A stretch of 64,000 nt of DNA from Runella sp. CRIBMP. Its GTDB lineage: Bacteria > Bacteroidota > Bacteroidia > Cytophagales > Spirosomataceae. Location of the stretch: positions 620,001 to 684,000 of the forward strand of contig NZ_JAAAKZ010000002.1 in NCBI RefSeq assembly GCF_009905605.1, written 5' to 3'. Each line of letters opens with the position of its first letter. The stretch's first letter is position 1. The notes beneath the pieces were generated by a model. That model saw only the letters and a program-made list of their open reading frames with translations. It did not search any database and was not told where the DNA came from. Position numbers and translations under genes: made by a program. Below are positions 15,633-23,543 of the stretch, piece by piece.

Positions 15633-17675
15633 ATGCCCCGAACCTGCTTTCTCTCTACCCTGCTTTTTTTTGTTTCCGTTATCGTGTGTGTGAGTCAACA
15701 ATTCTACATTGACAGTCTCAAAAAAATGTTGACTTTCACCAACCGAGAAGACCAAAAAATACTTTTAATGAGTCTTTTAGCAGATAAATTTGCTCAAAAG
15801 AAGCAGGCAGACTCCTGTTTTTTATTTGCGGAACAAGCGTTGAAATTGGCTAAGAAATATCGATTAAAGACGGGAGAAGCAGAGGCCCTGTATGTATTGG
15901 GGCAAGGGTATAAAATTCAGAACAATCATTACCTCTCCGTCGCCAATTACCAAAAGGCGCTAAAGATTTGTGAACAGCTTGGGTATTTCGGAAAAGAACC
16001 TTACACTGAATCCAACTTACAGCTAAAAATTCTCCAAGGGCTGGCCGGCCTATACGACGGATTTCAAGTTGACAGTAGTCTTTATTATCGAATGAAATTA
16101 TTGCCATTAACCTCCTGGTTTAAAACGCATCGTCTTGAAGCAAAAATCACGCTGGATATCGGAAACAGTTACCTCAATGCGGGCGACTATGCCAAAGCGC
16201 TGGATTACTATTTCAAATCATTGGAACTTAAAAACAAATACCAACTCAAAGACCTCCTTGACGAAGACTGCCACCGGGCCATTGGCTATTTGTACGTTAC
16301 ACTGGGAGACTTTCAAAAAGCAAAACCCTACCTTTTTCAAGCAAAAAAAATCAAAGAAGCCATTCATCGAGGCACCTATTATGAACTGGCCCATTTGAGC
16401 AATGCCTACGAAGGGCTCAGTCAACTGGATTCGGCACTGTATTATGCCAAAGCCGCCATACACGAAGCCCTTCATTATCAAATAACCCATGAATTGGGGT
16501 ATATCTTTGTTACCTACGCTAAAGCGTTGGAGCGATTGGACAATTACCCTCAGGCTTTAAACTGGTATCGATACGGAATTGCTACCTGTCTGAAACAAAA
16601 CAACAGAAAAACGTTGAGCTTTGCCTATTCTGAAATTGCCAAGCTCTACCATCAATTGGGCAACGTTGATTCTGCCGGATACTGTGCCCGGCAGGCTATT
16701 TATTACGCCCGCGAGTCCGGTTACCTGAAAGGACTTGGGGAAGCTGGGGGAACGCTGGCTAAAGTCTATAAAACGCACCACCAGTTGGACAGTGCGTTGA
16801 AATACCAGGAAATTATGATTGCCACCAAGGATAGTCTGTTCAAACAAGACAAAGCGCAACGCATCGAAATCCTGGAAGTGGAACAGCGTCGGCAGGAAAG
16901 AGCCAAAGAAGAAGCTGAAGAGAAGGCGCAGCAACAAAGAAAACTGATAAGTATTTCGGCCGTCCTTGCGCTGTTTGTGATTTTATTGTTCATTTTTTTC
17001 CGCAACCGAATGCTGACCCAACAAAATGCCGCGCTTCAGACCGCCCTGCTCGAAGGTCAAACTACCGAACGAAAACGCGTAGCCGCCGACCTCCACGATG
17101 CCCTCGGCAGCACGCTTTCGTCGCTTCGCTGGAGTATGGGTGCCATTGACAAAAACAAACTCAACATGCAGGAACAGGAGGTCTATCAACACGTCCAAAA
17201 CAGCCTGGAACAGGCTTATGACCAAGTGCGGCTGCTTTCCCATAACCTGCTGCCCGAAGAATTGGGAAAGGAGGGGCTTTGGAAAACGCTTGAAGGACTC
17301 GCACGCAAACTCAACCGAAATACGCCTGTCACGTTTACCCTTCAAATCCCTGAAAATCAACCCCGATTAAACGCTAAAACGGAATTTGAGTTGTACAGTA
17401 TCTGTCTTGAACTCATCAATAATATTCTCAAACACGCCCAAGCGACTGAAGCAAGCGTAAAGGTGGAAGTGAAAAGTAAAAAGTTACAATTGACCGTCAC
17501 TGACAATGGAAAAGGCATCTCGGAAAAAACCACAGCGGGCAAAGGCCTCCGTAACATTGCCGAACGGGTGGAATCTTTAAAAGGCAAATGGGAGAAAATA
17601 TCCGACGACCTGCCCGGCACAAAAAACGTCATTATCCTACCGTTGGAAAAGTCAACTAAACCAACCCATGCTTAA
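15633..17675 (+). CDS. TPR-containing sensor histidine kinase (NarX/LuxR-system type)
   Basis: The protein has 680 residues. A signal peptide is followed by a periplasmic TPR array (about 40-390), a short coiled coil (about 400-435), one membrane helix (about 436-456) and the cytoplasmic kinase. The HisKA_3 box ERKRVAADLHDALGS has the phospho-acceptor His488. The HATPase part shows the N-box ELINNILKHA and the G-boxes DNGKGIS and GKGLRNIAERV. These kinases phosphorylate NarL-type regulators, and one lies next door, unusually in convergent orientation with a 20-bp overlap at the 3' ends. The TPR domain is the likely sensor; the signal is unknown. Confidence 0.93.
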   Translation: MPRTCFLSTLLFFVSVIVCVSQQFYIDSLKKMLTFTNREDQKILLMSLLADKFAQKKQADSCFLFAEQALKLAKKYRLKTGEAEALYVLGQGYKIQNNHYLSVANYQKALKICEQLGYFGKEPYTESNLQLKILQGLAGLYDGFQVDSSLYYRMKLLPLTSWFKTHRLEAKITLDIGNSYLNAGDYAKALDYYFKSLELKNKYQLKDLLDEDCHRAIGYLYVTLGDFQKAKPYLFQAKKIKEAIHRGTYYELAHLSNAYEGLSQLDSALYYAKAAIHEALHYQITHELGYIFVTYAKALERLDNYPQALNWYRYGIATCLKQNNRKTLSFAYSEIAKLYHQLGNVDSAGYCARQAIYYARESGYLKGLGEAGGTLAKVYKTHHQLDSALKYQEIMIATKDSLFKQDKAQRIEILEVEQRRQERAKEEAEEKAQQQRKLISISAVLALFVILLFIFFRNRMLTQQNAALQTALLEGQTTERKRVAADLHDALGSTLSSLRWSMGAIDKNKLNMQEQEVYQHVQNSLEQAYDQVRLLSHNLLPEELGKEGLWKTLEGLARKLNRNTPVTFTLQIPENQPRLNAKTEFELYSICLELINNILKHAQATEASVKVEVKSKKLQLTVTDNGKGISEKTTAGKGLRNIAERVESLKGKWEKISDDLPGTKNVIILPLEKSTKPTHA

Positions 17676-18306
17676 CTGCGTATTTGACCAATCCTGCCAC
17701 GTTTTTGGCTTTGAGTTTGGTCATTAGACTCCGACGGTGGGTTTCGACGGTGGGCACACTAATACACAGGCGGTCGGCGATTTCGGCGGTGGAGTTCTCG
17801 TTAGAAATCAACTTCAAAATCTCCACCTCACGCCCCGTCAGGTGCTGAATCGTGGCGGGAGAGGCATTGTTATGGTCGTCGGTACGGGCGTGGGCCAATT
17901 CATCAATGACATCTTGACTGTAGTATCGTTTGCCCGTCATGAGGTGATTGATTGCTTTTTCAAGGTCAACTTTGTTGGTTTTTTTCAATACGTATCCATG
18001 AACTCCCGCCCTAATAGCTTCCCGAATGTGTGCCGCGTCTTCGGCCATGGTCAGCAGCAATACTTTCAAATCAGGAAACAACTCCCGCGCTTTTAGGGTT
18101 AAATCAATGCCCGTCAGATGTGGCATGTGCAGGTCGGCTACCAGAATATCAACCTCATGGGCTTCCAAAAAAAGCACGACCTGTCGGCTGTCCGTCAAAG
18201 TAGCAATGACTTCGACATTTTCGAGAGAAGAAAACAAAAAACGCAGACCATCCAAAATAATCTGGTGGTCGTCGACCAGTAAGAGTTTAATGGGTTGTAC
18301 CGCCAT
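17656..18306 (-). CDS. NarL/LuxR-family response regulator
   Basis: The protein has 216 residues. The receiver domain shows the acidic pair VDDH near the N-terminus, phospho-acceptor Asp58 (LVADLHMPH) and the conserved Lys in YVLKKTNK. The C-terminal HTH (LTGREVEILKLI to TVETHRRSLMTKL) is of LuxR type. The ATG at 18306 is used; the reading frame extends five codons upstream only with TTG. It is the evident partner of the kinase at 15633. The genes are convergent and overlap by 20 bp at their 3' ends, so they cannot share a promoter and may interfere with each other's transcripts. Confidence 0.93.
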   Translation of the reverse strand: MAVQPIKLLLVDDHQIILDGLRFLFSSLENVEVIATLTDSRQVVLFLEAHEVDILVADLHMPHLTGIDLTLKARELFPDLKVLLLTMAEDAAHIREAIRAGVHGYVLKKTNKVDLEKAINHLMTGKRYYSQDVIDELAHARTDDHNNASPATIQHLTGREVEILKLISNENSTAEIADRLCISVPTVETHRRSLMTKLKAKNVAGLVKYAVKHGLV

Positions 18307-18321
18307 TTTTTTTACCTTCAA

Positions 18322-18684
18322 ATAGGGTTAAACTGCAACTAAATGTAACGTTTAATCATTAGATATATCGTTTTGAAAGGCAATAATTATCAAACGGTTA
18401 GTACCTTCCACGTTCGATATTCCGCATTGTCAATACTGCGTTTCCAACTGTCTATCTTTTCTTGGATAGGCTATCTATTAATACAAGTCTTTTGTTTGCC
18501 ATTCCTACAAAATACGGACAATTTCAAACCAAAACACCTCATGGTAAACCATGACTTATTTACTGGAAAACCATGAATATTGCGAACCTATCCTCCATAA
18601 CTAAGCGTCCCGATGTGGGAAATCAGTATATTTCAATGTTGGACTCCTTGAATGTACAGAACAAACATCGACCCTGTCAACCGC
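18322..18684. other. Divergent spacer between the response regulator and deacetylase genes
   Basis: The spacer is AT-rich and has no credible gene. It contains the second GGTAAACCATG pair (18540-18575). A near-consensus -7 element TATATTTC lies at 18627-18634 on the plus strand, about 50 bp before the deacetylase ATG. The last 65 bp before that ATG resemble the leader of the truncated copy at 13760-13820. Confidence 0.6.
18540..18575. promoter_or_regulatory. Second pair of GGTAAACCATG-type sites (candidate operator)
   Basis: CATGGTAAACCATG at 18540-18553 is identical to the palindrome at 15548-15561. A variant GGAAAACCATG follows at 18565-18575, 22 bp downstream, close to the 23-bp spacing of the first pair. 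It lies 110-145 bp upstream of the deacetylase gene and about 235 bp upstream of the response regulator gene. Confidence 0.5.
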
Positions 18685-19527
18685 ATGAAATACCTCCTTT
18701 TTTTCAGCCTTTTTATTCAGATTTCGATGGCTCAAACCTCCAATGAAATCCGGCTCATTATCCGTTCGGACGATATTGGCTTTTGCCACACGGCCAACGA
18801 AGCCTGCATGAAAGTATACACCGACGGTATCAGCCGTTCCGTAGAAATTCTGGCCACAGCACCGTGGTTTATGGAAGCCGTCAAAATGCTCAAAACCCAA
18901 CCCAACTACGACGTGGGCGTTCATCTCTGCCTCACCAGTGAATGGGAAAACCTCAAATGGCGGCCCCTCACCCACGCCCCAAGCCTCACCGATGCCGACG
19001 GTTATTTCCCCCAGTTTATTTGGGAAAACAAAACCCTGAAAAACAGCGCTTACCTACTCCAAAAAACTATCAACATCAATGAAGTAGAGCGTGAATTTCG
19101 GGCGCAAATTGAGCTGGTCAAAAAATACCTCCCCTGGGCCAGCCACCTCTCCGCGCACATGGGTTGCACAAACGCCACCGCCGAGGTGAAAGCGCTCACA
19201 GAGCGGCTTTCGTCTGAGTATAAATTACCGATTCAGATGCCACAGGGTACGCTGCCCATCAAAGGATTCGGCGGAGCGTCCAAATCGCCTGAGCAAAAAG
19301 AGCAAGATTTAGTTGCCATTTTGAAATCACTTACACCAGGTACTCATTTTCTGGTTGAGCATCCAGGCTACGACAACGGCGACATGAAAGGCGTGGGCCA
19401 TACGGGCTACGAAAACGTGGCTTACGACCGCGAGGGCGTTACGCGGGCGTTCACAAGCGCCGCTGTCAAAAATGTAATTGCGGAGCGTAACATCAAACTC
19501 ATCAGCATTAAAGAAGCATTGGAATAA
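18685..19527 (+). CDS. Secreted YdjC/ChbG-like carbohydrate deacetylase
   Basis: The protein has 280 residues. A signal peptide (ISMAQ/T) is followed by the YdjC fold. RSDDIGFCHTANEA carries the metal-binding Asp, VGVHLCLTSEW carries a metal His, and HLSAHMGC and HPGYDNGDMKG follow. Family members remove acetyl groups from N-acetylated sugars such as chitobiose; the substrate here is unknown. The ATG at 18685 is supported by the signal peptide and by the conserved start of the truncated copy at 13821. A GGTAAACCATG pair lies upstream, suggesting control by the neighbouring two-component system. Confidence 0.88.
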   Translation: MKYLLFFSLFIQISMAQTSNEIRLIIRSDDIGFCHTANEACMKVYTDGISRSVEILATAPWFMEAVKMLKTQPNYDVGVHLCLTSEWENLKWRPLTHAPSLTDADGYFPQFIWENKTLKNSAYLLQKTININEVEREFRAQIELVKKYLPWASHLSAHMGCTNATAEVKALTERLSSEYKLPIQMPQGTLPIKGFGGASKSPEQKEQDLVAILKSLTPGTHFLVEHPGYDNGDMKGVGHTGYENVAYDREGVTRAFTSAAVKNVIAERNIKLISIKEALE

Positions 19528-19536
19528 GCATATTTA

Positions 19537-19575
19537 GTTCTGCCTCAAAGAAATGAGTTTTGTTTGGGGCAGAAC
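19537..19575 (+). terminator. Hairpin after the deacetylase gene
   Basis: A 13-bp stem with a single G-U pair (19537-19549 with 19563-19575, arm GTTCTGCCTCAAA) begins 10 bp after the stop codon. A long U tract is missing, so it may be a weak terminator or a 3'-end stabiliser. Confidence 0.5.
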
Positions 19576-19844
19576 CAAATACAATCTCATTTTAAATTTG
19601 AATTAGACCCGATTGCCCGCAGGAAGTGCGTTTTTACCATATCTTCTCTTCCGTTGATTCAATTTCGAGCGGAAAAAAAGTGATACTACCATCAATTGGA
19701 GGGGGGCTTGTCCAAAAACACCCATATTACCTACCAAGAGGAAAAGTAAATACTTGGGCAGGGAAGTAGAGGTTTATCCCAAAAAAAACGAAAAACCGCA
19801 CTTTAAGCAATCAATTTAGTAAACGGTATGCGCTTACGGAGATT
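19576..19844. other. Intergenic region without recognisable gene
   Basis: The region lies between the deacetylase hairpin and the stop codon of the serine hydrolase gene. A short open plus-strand stretch encodes ILPSIGGGLVQKHPYYLPRG and stops soon after. It has no family resemblance and no good start. It could be a gene remnant; I make no call. Confidence 0.4.
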
Positions 19845-21149
19845 TTAATTGTCCACGTCTTTGACGACGGGCCGATTGTCGTTCATGCGTTTCTCGTACC
19901 TGATGTTGAACTTACTCAGATTTGGCCGATAAGCTCTTTTGCGCGCCAACTCATACTGGTAAATCGTTTGCCCCAACTGGTACAAAAAAGGATGTCCCAC
20001 GCTTTCGTATTCATATTTATTGTCGTTCAAAATTCCATCACTATTCACGTACACCGTGGCCGAAAGCATGTATTCCACCTTGTTTTTAAAATCTGCCACG
20101 TACGAGGCGTCCGTCAGAAAGCCATACGCCCAGCCCACTTTGTTAAACACCCGCACACCCTCCGGCAATTGGTGATGGGTGCTATCCTGAAAGAAGAATT
20201 TGACGTAACTATCGTAGTATTGAGTTCCGTCATATTTGGGATAATTGGTCTCGCCCGGAAACTGAGAAAGGTATTGATGCAGAAACTTGTAATCCTCTTG
20301 GGTCAAATCAAAACGCTGTTTGGCAGGCACCGAAAGCGGAAACATCACCGATTGTAGCATTTGTTGAAAAGCCTCAAGCGGTAATTTATTTCTCATTGTG
20401 AAATCCATCGGTTCGTTGATCAGACTGTCTTTTGCGTTCATGTACCCCTTCCCTACTTTTGCAACTCGACTAAAATCAAACGGTTCATGGTTATACGCCG
20501 CAGGTTGGAAGAACAAAAGCGAGCCATCTTCACGGATAAACCTTACGGGATTGGTATGGCGATTTTCTTCGGGAGTCATGCGCAAAAAGCGGTGCGTGAT
20601 GCGCGTATCGGGGTAGCCTTTGGCGTGTAATGCTTGATTGATGGCCTGCTGTCCCACAAACTCATACATCCGATTGTAGGCGTCGTTATCGCTGACTAAA
20701 AAGGCTTTTTTGATAAAATGGCCAATCGACGAAAACCCGTTAGGCGATGTTTCGTCTTTCCACTCCTTGGCTTGCCCGCTAAACGCCGAATCAAACTGCA
20801 TCGACGTAAACTTACTCAATCCATTGATTTTTAAATTATTAATCTTCTCTAAAGACAACAACGCAAGGGGTAATTTAACGATGGAAGCAGGATTGAAGTA
20901 AAACGTACTGTCGAGGTTAAAATAGAAATTTTTAAAAGATGGTTTGTTGTTTTTGTCGCGGTCAATCTGCGTATAGATAATCTGAAGGCGGTATTTTTCG
21001 GGATGCCCGACCACTTCCTGAAAAACGGCATGTGGGTTTTCGGTCATCAATTGCGCCATCAAAACGTGGGTTTTGGGCTGCGAATGAGCAACTGAAATTG
21101 ACAAAAAAATGAATAATAATACGATGCAGTTAAGAGAGAATTTGCGCAT
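19845..21149 (-). CDS. Secreted serine hydrolase, class A beta-lactamase-like fold
   Basis: The protein has 434 residues. A signal peptide (ISVAHSQ) is followed by PASIVKLPLALL with the SxxK pair Ser89/Lys92, and VSDNDAYNRMYE with the SDN triad Ser153-Asn155. These are catalytic motifs of class A beta-lactamases. The third motif is altered: KVG (FNKVGWAYGF) stands where KTG is expected. The protein is much longer than true beta-lactamases (about 290), so it is more likely a peptidase or an uncharacterised hydrolase than a resistance enzyme. ATG 21149 is chosen; the frame extends upstream only with TTG. A perfect palindrome lies 13 bp before the start. Confidence 0.8.
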   Translation of the reverse strand: MRKFSLNCIVLLFIFLSISVAHSQPKTHVLMAQLMTENPHAVFQEVVGHPEKYRLQIIYTQIDRDKNNKPSFKNFYFNLDSTFYFNPASIVKLPLALLSLEKINNLKINGLSKFTSMQFDSAFSGQAKEWKDETSPNGFSSIGHFIKKAFLVSDNDAYNRMYEFVGQQAINQALHAKGYPDTRITHRFLRMTPEENRHTNPVRFIREDGSLLFFQPAAYNHEPFDFSRVAKVGKGYMNAKDSLINEPMDFTMRNKLPLEAFQQMLQSVMFPLSVPAKQRFDLTQEDYKFLHQYLSQFPGETNYPKYDGTQYYDSYVKFFFQDSTHHQLPEGVRVFNKVGWAYGFLTDASYVADFKNKVEYMLSATVYVNSDGILNDNKYEYESVGHPFLYQLGQTIYQYELARKRAYRPNLSKFNIRYEKRMNDNRPVVKDVDN

Positions 21150-21161
21150 AACTATCAAGAA

Positions 21162-21212
21162 AAATTATTCCTGCAATTTTGGAATTTAATTCCAAAATTG
21201 CAGGAATAATTT
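21162..21212 (-). terminator. 51-bp perfect palindrome, terminator after the helicase gene
   Basis: Two 25-bp arms (21162-21186 and 21188-21212) are exact inverted repeats around one T. Arm start: AAATTATTCCTGCAATTTTG. On the minus strand the hairpin ends in a short U run. It follows the helicase stop by 54 bp and ends 13 bp before the ATG of the serine hydrolase gene, so it can end the first transcript and may also act in the leader of the second. Confidence 0.65.
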
Positions 21213-21266
21213 CACACCAACGAGCAGTTAGTTACGGATAAAAGACACACACCACGACACAAAAAA

Positions 21267-22589
21267 CTACCGCGCTACTTCAATCTTATACTTTTTGCCT
21301 TTCATTTTCTCTTCCTTGATTTTCTCCAACAGCGCTTTGTATTTCGTACGTTTCACGGCGGCGAAGGAGATATAATCTTTCACTTCAATCAGCCCCAAAT
21401 CTCCTTTTTCGAGTTCGCCTTTTTGGGAGAAAAAGCCCACCATATCCACTTTGTTTAGCTTATTTTTCTTACCTCCACTGACATAAATCGTCACAAATTC
21501 GGGGGGATTGGGCAACGGGTAAGTGTCCAAAAGCTGGATTTCAATCATATTGTTTTCCACGTATTGCGGGCGCACTTCATCCTTTTGGAAAATCAAATAA
21601 GAATTGCCCGTGGCGTGCATTCGGGCCGTTCGGCCATTGCGGTGAATAAACTCGTGCTCATGGATGGGCAAATGATAATGGATAACGTGTTTCATTTCGG
21701 GAATATCCAGCCCACGCGCCGCCAAATCGGTGGTAACCAAATAATTGACACTACCGTTTCTGAACTGAATCAATGCGCGTTCGCGCGCATCTTGGTCCAT
21801 GCCACCGTGATAAAAAGCCGCCTGAACGCCCCGTTCCTTCAACAATTCGCAGGTTCGTTCGACGGCATCGCGGTGATTGCAGAAAATCAACGCCGACTCT
21901 GAATGTAGCGAACAAATCAGCCGAAACAACGTATCGGCCTTGTCTTTATCTTCCGAAATCACGGCCTTCATCACCAAAGCCTGCGGGCCTTCTTCTTCGG
22001 GCGTAAAATTGACAATGTTGGGCGTAACCAATCCCACAAACCCAGGGATTTTGATACCCGCCGTGGCCGATACCAGCACCCGTTTGGTAAGATTGCGTAA
22101 TCCATCCATGATAAAAGCCATTTGCTCCTGAAATCCCATTTCCAGAGACTTATCAAACTCATCCAAAATCAGCGTCTGAATATCGTCCAGTGAAAACGAG
22201 TTGCGTGTCAGGTGGTCGGAAATGCGGCCTGGCGTGCCAATCAAAACCGCTGGAGGCTCACTGAAATTCTGTATTTCGGTCGCCATCGCGTGCCCTCCAT
22301 AACACACATTTACTTTAAAACCCGTGGCCATTTTTTTCCAGACCTGCTCAATTTGCATCGCCAACTCACGCGAAGGAGTAAGAATCAAACACTGTACCGT
22401 CTGTTTTTCGGGTTGAAGTAACTGTACCAGTGGCAGTAGAAAAGCCAGCGTTTTGCCAGAGCCAGTTGGAGATATCAATAACGTGTTATTGTTGTTCAAA
22501 ATGGCCTTTTGAGCCGCCTGTTGCATCGGATTTAATGCTTCAACACCTACGTTGGAAAGTATCGTTGAAATGGATTGATTGTTGTTCAT
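21267..22589 (-). CDS. DEAD-box RNA helicase with DbpA-type RNA-binding domain
   Basis: The protein has 440 residues. The two RecA-like domains show SPTGSGKT (motif I), PSRELA (Ia), DEFD (motif II, a D-E-F-D variant of DEAD), SAT (III) and HRNGRTAR (VI). The last 75 residues (VTIYVSGGKKNKLNKVD and SFAAVKRTKYKALLEKIK) are the DbpA-like RNA-binding domain that targets 23S rRNA hairpins in ribosome assembly. ATG 22589 is chosen because the promoter -7 element lies at 22594-22601 and a longer start would fall upstream of it. The arrangement implies a leaderless or nearly leaderless message. Confidence 0.9.
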   Translation of the reverse strand: MNNNQSISTILSNVGVEALNPMQQAAQKAILNNNNTLLISPTGSGKTLAFLLPLVQLLQPEKQTVQCLILTPSRELAMQIEQVWKKMATGFKVNVCYGGHAMATEIQNFSEPPAVLIGTPGRISDHLTRNSFSLDDIQTLILDEFDKSLEMGFQEQMAFIMDGLRNLTKRVLVSATAGIKIPGFVGLVTPNIVNFTPEEEGPQALVMKAVISEDKDKADTLFRLICSLHSESALIFCNHRDAVERTCELLKERGVQAAFYHGGMDQDARERALIQFRNGSVNYLVTTDLAARGLDIPEMKHVIHYHLPIHEHEFIHRNGRTARMHATGNSYLIFQKDEVRPQYVENNMIEIQLLDTYPLPNPPEFVTIYVSGGKKNKLNKVDMVGFFSQKGELEKGDLGLIEVKDYISFAAVKRTKYKALLEKIKEEKMKGKKYKIEVAR

Positions 22590-22593
22590 ACCG

Positions 22594-22601
22594 CAAAGGT
22601 A
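22594..22601 (-). promoter_or_regulatory. Putative -7 element immediately before the helicase ATG
   Basis: Minus-strand TACCTTTG ends 4 nt before the ATG at 22589. Transcription should start at or within a few bases of the start codon. This rules out the longer in-frame start at 22631. Confidence 0.5.
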
Positions 22602-22664
22602 CGGCCTTCTGACGGGATTTGAGAATATCAATCGGGCTTGTCGAGGATTCCCTTCTCATTCAAC

Positions 22665-23486
22665 TTACAAATCCACGATGATTTCGGGTCGTTGGGCATT
22701 TTCCTTTAGGAGGAGATTAGGTGTAACGTTGGCAAATTGCTTGAAGTCTTTGGCTAAATGGTCGTAGTCGCTATACCCAAAATGAACCGCTACGCTTAGC
22801 CAATCCAAATGAGGATGCATTTCTTTGTACTGAAAAGCCTGATAAAAACGGCTAATGCGGCTATACAACTTAGGACCAATCCCCATACGCTCACTGAATT
22901 TACGTTCAAACTGTCGCGGGCTCAAGCAGGCTTGACTTGCCAACCAATCCAGCGAAAACTGTGTGGGTTTTTTCTGCAACAGCAGCCCAATTTTGTCAAT
23001 CGGAGAACTTTCCTTTTTGACTTTTCTAATTTTACCAATCAGAAACTCTTCCGCTCGCTCGATCATTTCGTCGTAGCTATCGGCCTCAGCAATTTGATCG
23101 CTGACCTTCAGCAATTCCGGGTGAATCAGGGCCGAAGCATCATGGTAAGTCGCGGTCAATTCGTGATTGGGAATGCCCAACAAACGATATATGGCCCCTG
23201 GCTGAAAGATAACCATCAGCATCAAAAAATCAGGACCATAGTAATTTTGAAAATTAAGCCGGCTTACCTGTTGCCCAAAAACAGCACTTCTAGCTACTTT
23301 ATAACTGTTGCCCGCCGTTAAATCATGTGAATAAATACCACCGCGCCCAAAAAACGCCAAGGCTTGCTCAATCCTTGTTGGATAAGGTTTAATATGATAA
23401 CCTATGGTCGAGTTGAGATTGACCAATAGATAATTTTGGACAAAAGGCCGCAGTGCGATACTCGGCAGTATCTCCCTGAATATCAT
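22665..23486 (-). CDS. AraC-family transcriptional regulator (paralogue 1)
   Basis: The protein has 273 residues. An N-terminal sensor-like domain (about 1-150, FQPGAIYRLLGIPNHELT) of the DUF6597 type is followed by a C-terminal double HTH with LASQACLSPRQFERKFSERM and HFGYSDYDHLAKDFKQFANV. It is closely related in layout to the regulators at 27342 and 36110. It follows the alpha/beta hydrolase gene on the same strand after 57 bp but has its own promoter element, so it may control that hydrolase. The effector molecule is unknown. Confidence 0.88.
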   Translation of the reverse strand: MIFREILPSIALRPFVQNYLLVNLNSTIGYHIKPYPTRIEQALAFFGRGGIYSHDLTAGNSYKVARSAVFGQQVSRLNFQNYYGPDFLMLMVIFQPGAIYRLLGIPNHELTATYHDASALIHPELLKVSDQIAEADSYDEMIERAEEFLIGKIRKVKKESSPIDKIGLLLQKKPTQFSLDWLASQACLSPRQFERKFSERMGIGPKLYSRISRFYQAFQYKEMHPHLDWLSVAVHFGYSDYDHLAKDFKQFANVTPNLLLKENAQRPEIIVDL

Positions 23487-23505
23487 AAACTTAGTCGATA
23501 TAAGA

Positions 23506-23513
23506 CAAAATTA
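23506..23513 (-). promoter_or_regulatory. Putative -7 element of the AraC regulator gene (paralogue 1)
   Basis: Minus-strand TAATTTTG matches TAnnTTTG and lies 19 nt upstream of the ATG at 23486, in the short gap after the hydrolase gene. Confidence 0.4.
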
Positions 23514-23543
23514 ATTACATTCCAGCGAATACCCCATTCGCCC

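Noticed and set aside
19604-19760. Open plus-strand stretch with ILPSIGGGLVQKH
   Set aside because: No start, short, and no family likeness; listed only as intergenic.
19845-21149. Antibiotic-resistance beta-lactamase
   Set aside because: The length and the altered KTG motif argue against it; only the fold is supported.
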